Positions 44,465-56,259 of a stretch of DNA of 64,000 bases are shown here, one piece after another (the first letter of the stretch is position 1; each line of letters begins with the position of its first letter). The stretch spans positions 372,001-436,000 of the forward strand of contig NW_022985549.1 in the NCBI RefSeq assembly GCF_010093815.1, written 5' to 3'. The position numbers were made by a program, and so were the translations under genes. The notes under the pieces were generated by a model. That model was not told where the DNA came from and did not search any database. It saw only the letters and a program-made list of their open reading frames with translations. The stretch is from Pseudovirgaria hyperparasitica. Taxonomy: Eukaryota > Ascomycota > Dothideomycetes > Acrospermales > Acrospermaceae.

Positions 44465-45471
44465 ATGGCTCCTCGAGTAGCCCACAAGGTATGTCCATAT
44501 CGACATATACCCAGAAGTGAGATGGGAGAGCTGACAGTCGTGTCGTATAGAAATCGCTGTCGAGCAAGCGCAGCTGGAGCACTCCGTTCAAGAAGACTGG
44601 GAGGGTCGAGAAGGTCAAGAAGGTCATGAAAGCCAAGAAGGTCAAGAGAGTCAAGAAAGTCAAGAAGGTCAAGAAGGTCAAGAAGGTCAAGAAGGTCAAG
44701 AAGGTCGAAGAAGCCGAGAAGAGCGAGGGACCGTCGGGCGATGTTAGCGAACTGCCTTCCGGAGACGATGCGAGCCCGAAGAAGCCTTTTGGGTTCTTGG
44801 ATTTTAGTGGGGAGATCCGGAACCAGATATACGAAGATGTTCTGCGGCGTCACATCCCTGTCCGAATCAGCGTATATAAAGATCGTGTATATACATGGTC
44901 CCCACTTGACGTCGCAATTCTCCGTACGAACCACCAAATCCACAAAGAGGCGCAGCCGATGCTCTACACCTGCAACCTTTTCTATTTATATGATAAGGAT
45001 GCGATTGACTGGTTCGTCAAAAGGGTCACCAGTTTACATATCCGCAAGATTCAGATCAGCTTTGGCAGCTGGCAGTACTTTCTTGATCTAGTGCCAAGCC
45101 GTTTTACGAAACTGGAGTCACTTTGGCTTGATATAGAAAGAATCAATCCTATACCGGCCGGGCCGCCGCTCTGGTGGCTCACGCCTGTACACACCGCCCT
45201 TCAGAATATAGCAAACGTGAAGGAGGTCATCGTCACCATGTATCAATTCAATGAACGCAGCCTCGTCGTTCCGAGAAATGCGAATATTATCGACGCCGCA
45301 CGCAGTCTTGGCTGGAAGTTTTTTGTCTATGTCCCTTACCCAGAGCTTGTGCTGAAAATGAAATCAGTCCGTGAAGATTGGGAACCGTTATTACCATCGG
45401 TCGATCAAAAATTCCCCCCCTGGATGTCGAGAGCAGATCATGATAGATGGGATCTATCAGAAAGGCCGTAG
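44465..45471 (+). CDS. 2EXR/F-box-like protein with Lys-Lys-Val repeat
   Basis: Exons 44465-44488 and 44551-45471 with a 62-bp intron give 314 residues. The tiny first exon encodes MAPRVAHK. Residues about 29-60 are a nearly perfect VKK repeat (KKVKKVKKVKK) from 9-bp DNA repeats, a likely nuclear or nucleolar localisation or RNA-binding segment. From about residue 88 it has FGFLDFSGEIRNQIYEDVL, the start of the 2EXR/F-box-like domain that is greatly expanded in fungi, followed by TNHQIHKEAQPMLYTCNLF. The C-terminal half has regular hydrophobic spacing like a leucine-rich scaffold. Function is unknown; fusion with a basic repeat is not usual in this family as far as I know. Confidence 0.75.
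44602..44710 (+). repeat. 9-bp coding tandem repeat AAGGTCAAG
   Basis: Repeats of AAGGTCAAG and close variants encode the Lys-Lys-Val stretch. The most uniform block is 44655-44704. Confidence 0.85.
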
Positions 45472-46055
45472 AATAAACGCAGATACACTTTCTACAGCGA
45501 CACTTTCTATAGAGCTTGCTTTGACAAGCAGGGAGTCACAATGTTGAATATAGGAACGATCCAAAGTACTCTACCTCATTTAACGTTGACCTGCGTATAT
45601 TGCTTCGGTGCCTTCGTGTCTTCGACATGTTCATCCTTTTCCATAAATTCTTCGACTGGGGTTAGCCAGGGGCTTCGGCAGAGGCTTGGAGTAAGCTCTT
45701 CCAAACTATGCTGTGTCCGAAGATAGTGTTAGCAGCAAGACCTTGGGTACTCCGTCCGTTTCTACAGGTCTTTAATGGAGCGCGAGGATGATGACCAAGT
45801 TCGAGGTTATGAGATTGCGCTCGTCGCCGAAGGCCGAAGCCGGACCGGGCAGCCAGCTGCCATACCACTACCACTCTGCTCCGGTGCACGGACCCGAAGG
45901 TGTGGATATGTCAAGCAAGCTGATAGCCCATTCTAGTTGAGCTTCAAACACGTTACGTCTGTTCATTTTCTTACACTGCTGTTCTTTGATGTAGGCAACA
46001 TTGGACTACTCTTACTCGATCCCATACTCGATCCCACCGCACCATCACAAGGGTT
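45472..46055. other. Intergenic region
   Basis: This lies between the 2EXR protein and HIU hydrolase. A direct repeat CTCGATCCCA near 46,016-46,035 precedes the HIU hydrolase start. No gene is supported. Confidence 0.5.
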
Positions 46056-46607
46056 ATGAGCGAAGCTCCTGCCAGCATTGCGACACCTTCAGATCGAATT
46101 CAAGCCTTGACCAGACACCTTTCTCATTCGCAGTCTCAGCATAACAATCCACTCGACAGCCCGAGCGAACAAACAACATCATCGACCCCTCCATCCTCCT
46201 CAGAAGCTACAATGGCCACTGCGAGACCCCCAATCACTTGTCACGTCCTCGACACCACGACGGGCCGTCCTGGCGCAGGCATCGAAGTCACCCTCACCTG
46301 CCACTCCCCACAGGCCGCCGTGTCAGGCATATTCAGCGCAACGACAAACTCAGACGGCCGCGTAACCGCGTGGACGCAGACGCCCGCCCAATCACCGCCG
46401 GTCGAGCTACAAGAGATCTACGAGCGCGTGCCGGAAGACACGCTGTGGACGTTGACATTCACGACGGGGCCGTACTATGCGCAGAAAGGCATCAAGCCGT
46501 TCTTCCCGGAGGTGGACTTGAAGTTCATGGTCAGGAAGAAAGCGGAGCATTATCATGTCCCGTTGCTGCTGGGCCCGTACAACTACACAACCTATCGAGG
46601 ATCGTGA
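46056..46607 (+). CDS. 5-hydroxyisourate hydrolase (transthyretin-like)
   Basis: Intronless gene for 183 residues. The enzyme hydrolyses 5-hydroxyisourate, the product of urate oxidase, to OHCU in purine degradation. The core domain starts with PPITCHVLDTTTGRPGAGIE at about residue 55, and has the histidine of ITCHVLD, an Arg/His site in AEHYHVPLLLGPYNY and the invariant C-terminus YRGS. The N-terminal extension of about 50 residues contains RIQALTRHL at 14-22, an exact match to the PTS2 pattern R-[LIV]-x5-H-L. The family is peroxisomal in several eukaryotes, so import by Pex7 is expected. A second ATG at 46212 (MATARPP) would give a cytosolic short form. Confidence 0.93.
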   Translation: MSEAPASIATPSDRIQALTRHLSHSQSQHNNPLDSPSEQTTSSTPPSSSEATMATARPPITCHVLDTTTGRPGAGIEVTLTCHSPQAAVSGIFSATTNSDGRVTAWTQTPAQSPPVELQEIYERVPEDTLWTLTFTTGPYYAQKGIKPFFPEVDLKFMVRKKAEHYHVPLLLGPYNYTTYRGS

Positions 46608-48128
46608 AGGGAAAAGGCAATAATAGCAGTCAGTTCTTCGCGGACGCACGGCTGGCGCGAAAAAAAAAAGGAAAGGACTCGATACACGTCACCATCGGTG
46701 CGTACAGTAGCAGCTGCATTTGGTGGTGGCAGGGAGGAGGGCGGGCTGGACGCAGACAACTGGGGTCTGAAAGCTAAACGGTCAGTTCGCCTCTTACTGT
46801 GCTGGGGATTGCTGTGGTGTGGTGGCCAATCATAGCATAGCAGGCCGTTATGAGGTGATGCGACATGGCAGACAAGTCCGAAATTGATGTGTGCAAGTGT
46901 GTATGTTGTGTGTGTACCATGTCGAGCATCAGGATGGCAAAGTACGATGCAATAACGAAGTGATCCTTGGAGATATCGAAGCCCGCATGGGATTCTCAGC
47001 CGGTTCCCAAAGGCCATCTTCGATCTAATGTTGTGATCACGATCTGCCGTACTTACCGAGATGTATGGACTTGTGTCTGGCGAGCGCACGTGACAGACGA
47101 AGTGAAAGTGGATTTCAAAGCCTGACCTCGAGCGACAGGATCTAAGTGTGTCCGAAACAAAGTCCAGTGATATGTGGAGGTGGGCTTATCCTGACCGATA
47201 GGCGCGTCGAATTTCTCCAATAAAATGATATTGTGGCGTGAATGTGGCACGCTAAGGGCGGGGTTAGGCCCAGCTAAGCAGGTCCGCGGATGCTGGCGAG
47301 CTTATCGGGAGGCGTCGGCTGGGATGAGACTGCCAGGGACACGCAAAAGCCACACTCACTGCGGTGCGCGTAAGACATACCTTAGCGAGCATTTCCCATT
47401 TCCTCTTTTTTTCCTGTGACGTACCCCAAGCACTCTCCTGCACTCTCACTTTCTCTTCCTCCTCCATCGTCATCGCGCGCCCAGTCTCGCTGCTCTCATA
47501 CTTTCACTCTCGCACTTGGGAAAAAAACTCCCCTCGACATCCTTTCCGACCCGTAAATCCACTCACTGCTGCCACTCGGCTGCTGTTCCCTACTAGGGCC
47601 CCAATCGATTCCTGCTTTCCCCTCCTCGTCGTCGCCGTTTGTCGAATAGCCAGTGCGCCGCCTCCCCTGATTGCGTCATCATCTCCTCTCCTTGCAGCCT
47701 CACGCTGGTTGTGCACAAGATATCATCGCACTGGCGTCGATATTCACTATAGTTGCTCTGGCCATCATCCATTGTGGTAGACTTTGCTGTACGGTATCCG
47801 CAGAGTAGCCGTATATCTTAGGTGTGAGTTGTTTACGGTCCTCGCTGCCGTTGGCCTACCATATACTTCATCCGTGCTTCCGCGCTACCACCACACCCAA
47901 ACACACACACATTCGCGTCGCATTTCATCTCGTCCATCCACTAATGTATACGTGTCGCAGTAGATTCCATAAATAAAGTCGTGTGCTTTGCAAAGTTGGA
48001 GCCCACAGACAGTTCTGTAGAGGGATAATTGAGCTGTCCGGAGGAGTGGAAAAGTCGGAGAAGCAACCCGATCGTGGAGAATCGAGTCTAAAGTCGATCA
48101 GCCCACACTCCGCATACGTCATCTCGAC
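46608..48128. promoter_or_regulatory. Upstream region of the bZIP gene
   Basis: A 1.5-kb stretch with a C/T-rich leader from about 47,390 to 47,560. Several short open frames (up to about 165 codons on either strand) occur but look random. A long leader with upstream ORFs is plausible for this stress regulator. Confidence 0.45.
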
Positions 48129-50002
48129 ATGGCCGCAACCACAATCACCAGGTCGTCCGCCGACTCTTCCAATCCCATCCCCAAAATGCCCTCGCCCAAG
48201 GACTCCAAAGCCGTACCTGGAAAGATCGAAGGTACGTTCGTTCCTTGTTGCACTCCCATCGTCATCAACACTGCTTGTGAATTGCTTCATCACACCTCCT
48301 CATTCACTCTGCTACTTGTCGCTGCCATTCGAGTCACCACTGTGCTGGTGCCAGCCGTCGTCGCTGTTCATTAGCGCTCCGCTCATTGCCATGGCATGGC
48401 GTTGCGACATACACTCAACACCACTATTCATTTCTACTAATCATGCCTGATGCAAGTCGTTCACGGGAACACGTTACTAACGCTGCTTCTCTTTCAGACC
48501 CAAGCCAGGATAGAAGTAGTGACGACGCGAAGCCTACGACAAACGGTACAAATGCGCAGCCATTGGCGCCTCCACCAAAACCAACGCAAACTACGTCGAC
48601 TGATACCCCAGACTACTTCAGCTCAAATCACAACTCTTCAAATCAGTTCAGTCTGGAGCCAAATCCATTCGAACGATCTTTCGGCCAACCGCCGTCCGGA
48701 AGCACTCCCAACGGTGGAAGCATCCTACCTCCAGTCGCGAGCATAACATCTCCGTCCGGTCTACCTGGCATAACACCTGGGTGGCAGTCTTTAAGAGCCG
48801 GGCCATTGAGCCCTGCTATGCTCGCTGGCCCCGCAAATACTACTGATTACTTCTCAGGAGAGTTTAGAGGCTTCCCGACACCGAACGAATCGTCGTTGCG
48901 GACAGGTCTGACTCCAGGTGGTGGCGGATCTATGTTTCCAGCTCCCAGTCCAAATTCGCAGCATCTATTTCAACTCCAGAGTGGTGGCGCTACTCCCGGT
49001 ACATTAGACTTCCACAAGACTGCGCTTAGTGCTGCTACAGCGTCGAGTCAGAACAAATACAACACCAACGCCGTCTCATCACAACCGCCAGAACAAGCCA
49101 CTCAAGTCCAAGCTACACAACCTCCAACCACGCAGGCCCCAGTTGTTCAAGGACAACCACCACGTCAAGACATGTATCAACAGCATGACGTGCATGGTGC
49201 CGCGAACGACCTCCTTCAATTTGCCACCCAAGCAAACGGCAACCGGAACGGACAGTTTGCCGTTCCGACCCAGGCCAACCAGCACATCAACCAAGGGCAG
49301 CGCTCAAACGAGACATCGCCTGTCCAAAGGCGTGGGACGAAGGGCTCTGTTGGCACGGACAACACTGAAAACATGTCTGAAAGCGGCCAAAGTGAGGCAG
49401 CAAAGCCGCGAACTCGCGGAAAGAAGGCTAATAACAAAGGCGCCACTGGCAATAGCAGACGAAAGGCCGAAGATACGCCAGCAAAAGGTCCAGCCTCTAA
49501 AAAGCAAAAGGGCAACAACGGCATGCCAAAAGAGGAAGACTTTGACTCGGAAGAAGAAGACCAGGATGACCAGATCGATACGCACCCCGACGGCAAGAAG
49601 ATGACAGACGAAGAGAAGCGGAAGAACTTCCTCGAACGTAATCGGTATGTTGTCTCGTTCGAGTTATGGGACTGGTTGCTAACATCGTGCAGTGTCGCCG
49701 CGCTAAAGTGTCGTCAACGGAAGAAGCAATGGCTAGCTAATCTGCAGGCCAAAGTGGAGCTGTTCAGCACAGAGAACGATGCTCTATCAGCCCAAGTCAC
49801 GCAATTGCGTGAGGAAGTGGTCAACTTAAAGACTTTACTCCTGGCACACAAGGATTGCCCAGTATCGCAAGCTCAAGGCCTGGGTGGCATGAACATGAAC
49901 AGCTTTATTGGGGACATTCAACATAACCAGAACCCCTACGGAATCGGCATGCACAATGGAATGATGATGGGCCAGCCACAGGCGATGCAGCAAAGGGGGT
50001 GA
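48129..50002 (+). CDS. Atf1/AtfA-type bZIP transcription factor
   Basis: Exons 48129-48231, 48498-49644 and 49693-50002 encode 519 residues. The 266-bp first intron has a TTACTAAC branch and CTTTCAG acceptor. The middle region has DYFSSNHNSSNQFSLEPNPFE and PGITPGWQSLRAGPLSPAML, plus FRGFPTPNESSLRTGLTPG, matching the Aft1 osmotic-stress and recombination-related domains. The bZIP is at about 401-465, with ERNRVAALKCRQRKKQW as basic region and a leucine zipper that ends AHKDCPV, as in ATF2/Atf1. The second intron splits the basic region after Arg, a conserved site. It should act downstream of the Hog1/SakA kinase in osmotic and oxidative stress. TP and SP sites fit MAPK phosphorylation. Confidence 0.93.
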
Positions 50003-50845
50003 GTCACAGGAGCAGCATCGGATACATGAACAAACATCCTCACATCACACTCGACAATCATCTTGACCAAACACCACAATCATGCGGCCGGTGATGCTCC
50101 TGTCACTCCATTGACTGCACCAATAATATATTAGGTACTGACCGTGTCTAACTCGCACATAGAAGCCTCGCAGACACTATCGATCCGCGGTGGTTTATGT
50201 AGATATCATTCTTTCTCTCGTGGTCGCTGTTCGACATGAACAGATCCAGGTCCACATCGACGTCCTCTTCCTACTGGGTGGTGGACATCTATATCATTCT
50301 GGCGCCGGTGGATAAAGGAGAAATGCACGGCTCGGAAATGTTTGGATGTGGCGTTTTTCTAACTTTTCATGTAACCATCGTTGACGACTGCCGGGAATAT
50401 TCACAAACTTTGATTTATAATGTTCTTCTTTCAAACTTTTTTTTTCTACTCATTCTTATCTACTCTAGATGATCCTGTCTGGGGGTGACGGGGTGACAGA
50501 GTCTGCCTAGAGTTGATCCATCGGCACTTACCAAGTGGCACGACATGGATGCTGTGGCTTGTATGGTAGGAAATGAGATGTGGATGAGAATGAGTAAAAC
50601 GGGCCTCTAGGCTTGACCGTGGTCACGTAATGCCTATATGGTCCTTCATGTGTAGTGATACACTGTGAATAACACCGCGGCTCACGTTCCTGTATTTTGC
50701 TGTGATCTCAGTATGCACATGGGCAGATCATGGAGTACATCCCCCGGTGCATGATTGATTTCGATACTGGTTTCGGTGACTGTCTGTCAATGCAATTACG
50801 ATTGTGCTCCCCTCTATACGCACCGTTCACTTTATTTCAGAGTGT
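50003..50845. other. Convergent intergenic region
   Basis: Between the 3' ends of the bZIP and permease genes. The frame at 50236-50472 is Ser/Phe-rich and not convincing. No gene is supported. Confidence 0.5.
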
Positions 50846-52734
50846 CTAACTACTACTTTCACCCCTAGAACCACTCAGTCCCCGTTCAACCCTCACATTC
50901 GCCCTCCCACCCCCTCTCCTCTCCAAAACCGCCAACACAACCGCCAACCCCACCGCACTCCAAAAACTCACCCCCAAAATCCCCACCATGACCAAATTAC
51001 TCCGCCGAAACGGCTCGCTCCCCTTCCCATCCGCCTCCCACCCCGTATACAGCGCATACGTCGTCGTCACACTGCCCAGATTCCCCAGCCCACTCACCAG
51101 CGCACTCGCCGCCGCAACCCCAACCTCCCCATGCCGCGCCTGGAATATCTCGCTCGTCCACGCCATACACACCGGCACCGTCGGCCCCAGCCCAAACCCC
51201 ACCACCAGCAACCCCACGTACCGCCCCCACGGCCGCGAAGCAGGTATATACGTCGTCAGCAGCAACCCAAGCACCTGCACGCCCACCGCCGCCGCAAACA
51301 CGCCTGCCCTCCCCCACCGCCGCCGCCACCCGCGCGATCCCGACATCCCCAGCGCATCCGATAGAGGCGTCACGAGCAGGATGGCAAGCAGATCGCACAC
51401 CCAGATTGGCGCGAAGAGGAGCGAGAGCGTGATGGATGACAGGCCCGGGTTGATACCCCTTATTATCACGGTGCCGTAGTTTTGCACGCCGAAGCCGACG
51501 CCGACGACGCCAAAGTACATGAGTGTGAGGGGCCAGAGGCGCCAGTCGAGGAGGATGCGGGTGAGGTCGTGGAGGGTCCAGGGCGGGGTCGTGTATGTGC
51601 TGCGGAGGTGGGCGTAGTGTGTTGCTGCGGCGGGGCCGGTGAGGGCGGGGCGGGGGCGGGGGATGAGGGGTGTGTACCATCTTGTGGTCCTTGTTGTATC
51701 TTCGTTGTCATGATTGTCGGCGGCGGCGCCGGGGGGTGCACGCGGCCGGTCGGGCAGCCACCAGAGCAGTGCGATGCCACAGAGTGTTGTTGCAATGCCG
51801 TAGAGGAGGAACATCCATTGGAATCCGACGAGGCCGCCGAGGCCGTCCATGCGTTGGAAGCCGGCGGAGACGAGGCCGACGACGGCGGCGGAGACTTGTG
51901 AGGCGGTGAAGTAGTATCCGATTCGGGTGCCGATGCGGGAGGGGGGGTAGAAGAGGGTTAGGTAGTAGGTTAGGCCGGGCCAGAGGCCGGCAATGAAGAG
52001 GCCGAGGAGGATGCGGAGGGCGCTGTTGGGTGAGGGGGGGTGTGGTTAGATTGTGGTTGCTTGTTTGTGTCTGTGAGGGTGAATAGGGGAAGAGGGATAG
52101 GGGAAGGAAGGGATGTAAACACCCCAAAACCACACCCAAGCATAAAGAACACACTCACTAAAACGCTCCCACACTCCTCATAGCAGCCATACACGCGCCC
52201 ACAACCCCAACCAGCACCATGATGCGCGCCATCCACACATGCGGCCGCACCACGCTCATCACCAGATTACTCGGCACATTAAACACCACGTAGAACACGA
52301 AGAACAGCGCCAGCCCCGTGCTGATCTGCTTGCCGTTCACGCCCACCACGTGCCCGAGGTCGTGGCGCTGCGCGGTGTTCATGGTTTGCGCGAGCGCGAC
52401 GTTGGAGCGCACGGCCGAGGCGAGGAAGTAGAGTGTCCAGAAGGCGGGGATTATGCGGCGGTCGAGGGTTCTGTTGGTTTGGGTCGGGGGTTTAGTTGGG
52501 TTTGGAAAAGGGAGAGTTGGGGTCAAGGAGGGAGACGGGAGATTGGGAGGTGGAAATGGGAGAAAGAGGGAATGGAAAGGAGGAGAAGAATATATACCTG
52601 TAAACAGCCTCGATGCGCGCGGAATCATCATGCACATCGTTGATTCCATGCTGCGATGTATCGTTGTCAACACCACCATCTTCCACGTCGATGACGTCTG
52701 CTTTCGGGTGTCCTTGCTCTTGCGGCATACTCAT
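50846..52734 (-). CDS. MFS permease of the allantoate/anion:cation symporter (Dal5-like) family
   Basis: Three exons, 52734-52598, 52470-52159 and 52022-50846, give 541 residues. The introns (127 and 136 bp) are longer than elsewhere in the window. The N-terminal 45 residues are acidic and cytosolic. RRIIPAFWTLYFLASAVRSNVA opens helix 1 and GVNGKQISTGLALFFVFYV helix 2. NVPSNLVM in helix 2-3 and LRILLGLFIAGLWPGLTYYL in helix 4 are hallmarks of the Dal5/Tna1/Seo1 group. A second set of six helices follows a loop of about 80 residues. The family takes up allantoate, ureidosuccinate, nicotinate and other organic anions; the substrate here is unknown. HIU hydrolase lies 4.2 kb beyond its 3' end. 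Confidence 0.9.
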
Positions 52735-52787
52735 TACCCTCTCTCCCTCTCTGCTCGAAACCCAAAGTCTAGATTATATCCACCCAC

Positions 52788-52866
<79 letters not shown>

Positions 52867-53689
52867 GGCAGCGCGCCGCCCAAAAGCGCCGTAACTAATC
52901 CGATCCAGAATACCAGAGGAAACTTCCAATTAAGCAAGCCGACAATCAGAAATAAAGCAAAGAAGAAAAAGACTGAAACCAATTGAGCAGAGAAGCAGCA
53001 GCGACTTGCAACAAATTCTCAATCAAACGCTGGCTATACGAACAATACATATACATATAGCGGGGCAGACTAGATCTCGTAGTAGAAATTGAAGAAAACC
53101 CCTCACACCTTGGCCCCCGTCCGTGACGAAGAAGAAGACTCGTCTTGACCGAGACCTTGACGTGCTAAAGTGGGTGTGAAAGAACCAAACAATTGATCAA
53201 TTGGAGGGTGAGAGTGGCAGGGTGACTTTTCTTGCGACAGCGGCTTGATATGTCGTCGCCGTTGTCGGGAAAGTACTGACTCGCTTGACGCACGTTGGGG
53301 CTAATGAGATAATTAGAGGTAAGGATTCTTTCTAGTGGCGCAATCCATAAAAGTTTTGATGGCCCGATAGAGCCTAGTGGAATCCATGAGCATGAACGCA
53401 GGACATCAAAGAGCGCATGCCTCCTCTGCTGGTGCTGTAGAATCATAATAAATCACAATATGATCATGAAGTTTCACAGGTCTTCCATTATGACTGCGCC
53501 CGTGATGAATATTTGACACGTAGTATTTTGACGGCAGCAGATGGCTACACACAAGCACACGTACTGTCCAACTATACATGTTCCCTTTTCAAACGCCATT
53601 GCTCTTCGCAATCCGCCCTAGAACGCCAGACATGGAGAAAAGAAATGTGAAGGTGACCTTACAAGAACAGGAAATACAACAGACATCGT
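52735..53689. promoter_or_regulatory. Spacer holding the permease promoter and TCTG microsatellite
   Basis: Permease upstream region followed by the 3' flank of NOP58. Apart from the microsatellite, nothing coding is seen. Confidence 0.5.
52788..52867. repeat. (TCTG)20 microsatellite
   Basis: Twenty perfect tetranucleotide units, beginning 54 bp upstream of the permease ATG (read as CAGA on its coding strand). It may lie in the 5' untranslated region or core promoter. Confidence 0.95.
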
Positions 53690-55598
53690 CTAGTCCTTGC
53701 TCTTCTTCTTTTTCTTCTTCTCGATCTTGTCGCCGTCGTCGTCGTGCTTCCGCTTCTTCGAACTCGGGGCTTCCTCTACCGCCTTCTTTGCTTTCTTTGC
53801 CTCCTTGGCCGCACGCTTCGCCGCTCGCTCTGCTTTACGGGCTTTCCTAGCCTCCTTTTCGGCTTTTCGCTCTGCTTTGCTGAGGTCCTTTGATGGTGTT
53901 TTGTCCTCCATCTCCTCGTCCGAGTCTGAGTCTGAATCTGGCTCTGCGACAACGACTGGCTTCACAGGCTCTTCGACATTCTTGGCCTTCTTGTCTTTCT
54001 TATCCTTCTTGCTCTTCTTTTCGGTCGTCTCGACGCCGTTCAGGGCACCATTGGTAGACGTACCCTCTGCAATGGTGGCGGCGGGCTCGTCGCCTGTTAA
54101 GCCGTCCACGTTGGGGTTGTACTTCTTGGCCTCCTTGACGGAGAACTTGCCGAGCTTGGGCTCGGTGATCGGGGTGAGGTTGGCGTTGAGCCCACTGCTC
54201 TTTAGTGGTTTGCCCTCAAGCTTGCGTAGCCGACGTTCGAGGTAGCTTCGTGCGCCAGTTGCGAATTCGACCTTGTCTTCGTCGGTAGGCTCGGCGTCCT
54301 TGCCTGCACCACCGGCGCCCCAGTCTGATAGTGCGTCGATACGTAGACCAAGGGCGGTCTTGGCTGCGAGCATACGGGCGACCTTTCCCTTGTTCTTGCC
54401 GCTTGCTTGGCCAATGAGAGAAGCGTGGTAGATGAGACCATACTTGGGAGTGTCGTGTTTCGTTTTGAGGGCACGGAACAGGGCTTTCTCAGCTCCGAGA
54501 ACCTGGATGGTACTAGCAGGGCTCTTGGACAAGTTCATGAGACTTCCTGCGTGTGCGATGAGACGCGCTCCGACGATTTCGCCAACGAGAGCAGTCAAGT
54601 TGGGTGCAATGGCGTGCATGCGAGTCGTGAGGTAGCTGGAAAGGTTCTGTCGGTATTCCGTGAGGTCAACAACGTTCTCAGCGAGGCCGTGGATCTCCTC
54701 ATAGTCCTCATCCGTGATCTCAGTACCCATGGAGACTTCGGCAGCACCCTTGACGGCTACCTCAATCTCCTCAGGCAGAATGTCGGCCATGTCGGTTTTC
54801 GAAGCGTTCGTTCTCATCCCCATGCTAATCACCACGCGAGCGTAGGCATAGTTGTCATTGATGATCTTGGCCATCTCCGGGAAATGCCACCCGTACCATT
54901 CCTTTACTCTCATTGCATATTGATTGAGCTCCTTGTCTAGGTCATCCAGAAGCGATACGGCCTGGATGATCATTGTGTCGACCTTGTCCGGTGAGAATTT
55001 CAGCTTGTGGCGGGATAGCGAATGTGATAGACCAAGAGACATGGTCTGGATATCAGATGGAGCGAGTCCAGGGATCAGAGCCGACATATGCTCCCGGATA
55101 GCACGGTAGATGTCTTGAGTAGAGGAGTCTGATACTGGAGTGACTGAGAGCTGCGGCAGCTTGTTGATGGCGTTTCCGAGCTTGGGGTCGGCTACAGCCA
55201 ACGAGACTTTCTTCTCGTCTTTGATGTGGTCGAGAAACGAGGAAAGGAGTGGAGTGACCTGGTGTTAATTCAAGTAAGCTACTGGAATTTTGCATGCTGC
55301 ATGAGACCTCAGCTGTGAAGGTAGGAAGAGTTCTTACCTTGCCCTCGATAAGTGCGGCAGCTTCATTGAGCGCTTGGGCGGCATTTTCATACTTGTGAAA
55401 GTGCTTGAGCTTGAAACTAGATACTCATAATGTCAGACATGAGCTATGCACCACGACCGGACCATTTCCCTACAGTTCTGAAGCTCCTTCAGCTGTCTTT
55501 GATGCTTCTGCGATGTCGTCTCGCTTGAGAAGTTTCTTGTCCTTGGATTTCAGAAGCGCATAACCAGCGCTGGTCTCGGTGAGGATGAAGAGAGTCAT
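53690..55598 (-). CDS. NOP58: Nop58, box C/D snoRNP core protein
   Basis: Exons 55598-55474, 55416-55338 and 55258-53690 encode 590 residues. The start [22 protein letters not shown] and the exon-2 sequence [19 protein letters not shown] are typical. The NOSIC and Nop domains follow, with [22 protein letters not shown] and the signature [34 protein letters not shown] and KYGLIYH. The C-terminus is a long Lys/Glu/Asp tail ending KKKKKKSKD. Nop58 pairs with Nop56 and holds the C/D guide RNA that directs 2'-O-methylation of rRNA and cleavage of pre-rRNA in the nucleolus. The first intron uses a GTAGGG donor. Confidence 0.95.
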
Positions 55599-56259
55599 TG
55601 TGGCTGGTAGGAATGGCAGTGAGTTGCGCTGTGGTAACAAGCCGCGACTTCTTGCGCAGTCGATGTTACTCGAGGTCGTCGTGCTTTGGAAAATGAATGG
55701 GATTAATTTTTCGCGGCAGCACTAGGAAAATGGTCCGTGCCCCCACACTTTTTTGGCTAGGTGCCTGAGGCAGAACCGCAGCTCAGCCGAGAATTGCATG
55801 CCCGTGTCCAAGGGTCTGTAGAATGGATGTACATGGGGTCTACTTCGCGACTACGTAATCTTAACGCGTTATAAATTCATATAGCATAGCTACATAGCCT
55901 GACATTGCCAGTTTACTTTAGTTTTAGCTACCAGAAACCAACTGCTGCACACTTAAGTCTACGAAGCCTTGGCCAGAATTATCGAAAAATCCCCCACTTC
56001 ATTGCCAGTGATTATCTCTATTTCAAATATCGATGAAAACAAAAGGGGTATTAGCTCGCTCGAGACGCCAGAAGAGGATTGAAACCGTGCTAATAGAATA
56101 CGTTACGTGAGACAAGGTTGAAATGTTCGTATGTGGAAGGCAGAAGAACGGCCAGATTGGTGATAGAGATAGGAGGTATAGGGGCGTGGTCTTACGGACC
56201 GAATCTCCAGATTCAAGTGGTGATTAGGAAGAGGTGATCGCCCTATAAGATGGAGCTGT
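55599..56259. promoter_or_regulatory. NOP58 upstream region
   Basis: This spacer holds the NOP58 promoter and the 3' flank of the pseudokinase gene. A-rich sequence lies at 55,860-56,050. No gene is seen. Confidence 0.45.

Noticed and set aside
46056-52734. A full purine-catabolism gene cluster.
   Set aside because: Only HIU hydrolase is a pathway enzyme here; no urate oxidase, allantoinase or OHCU decarboxylase was found, so only a neighbourhood is claimed.
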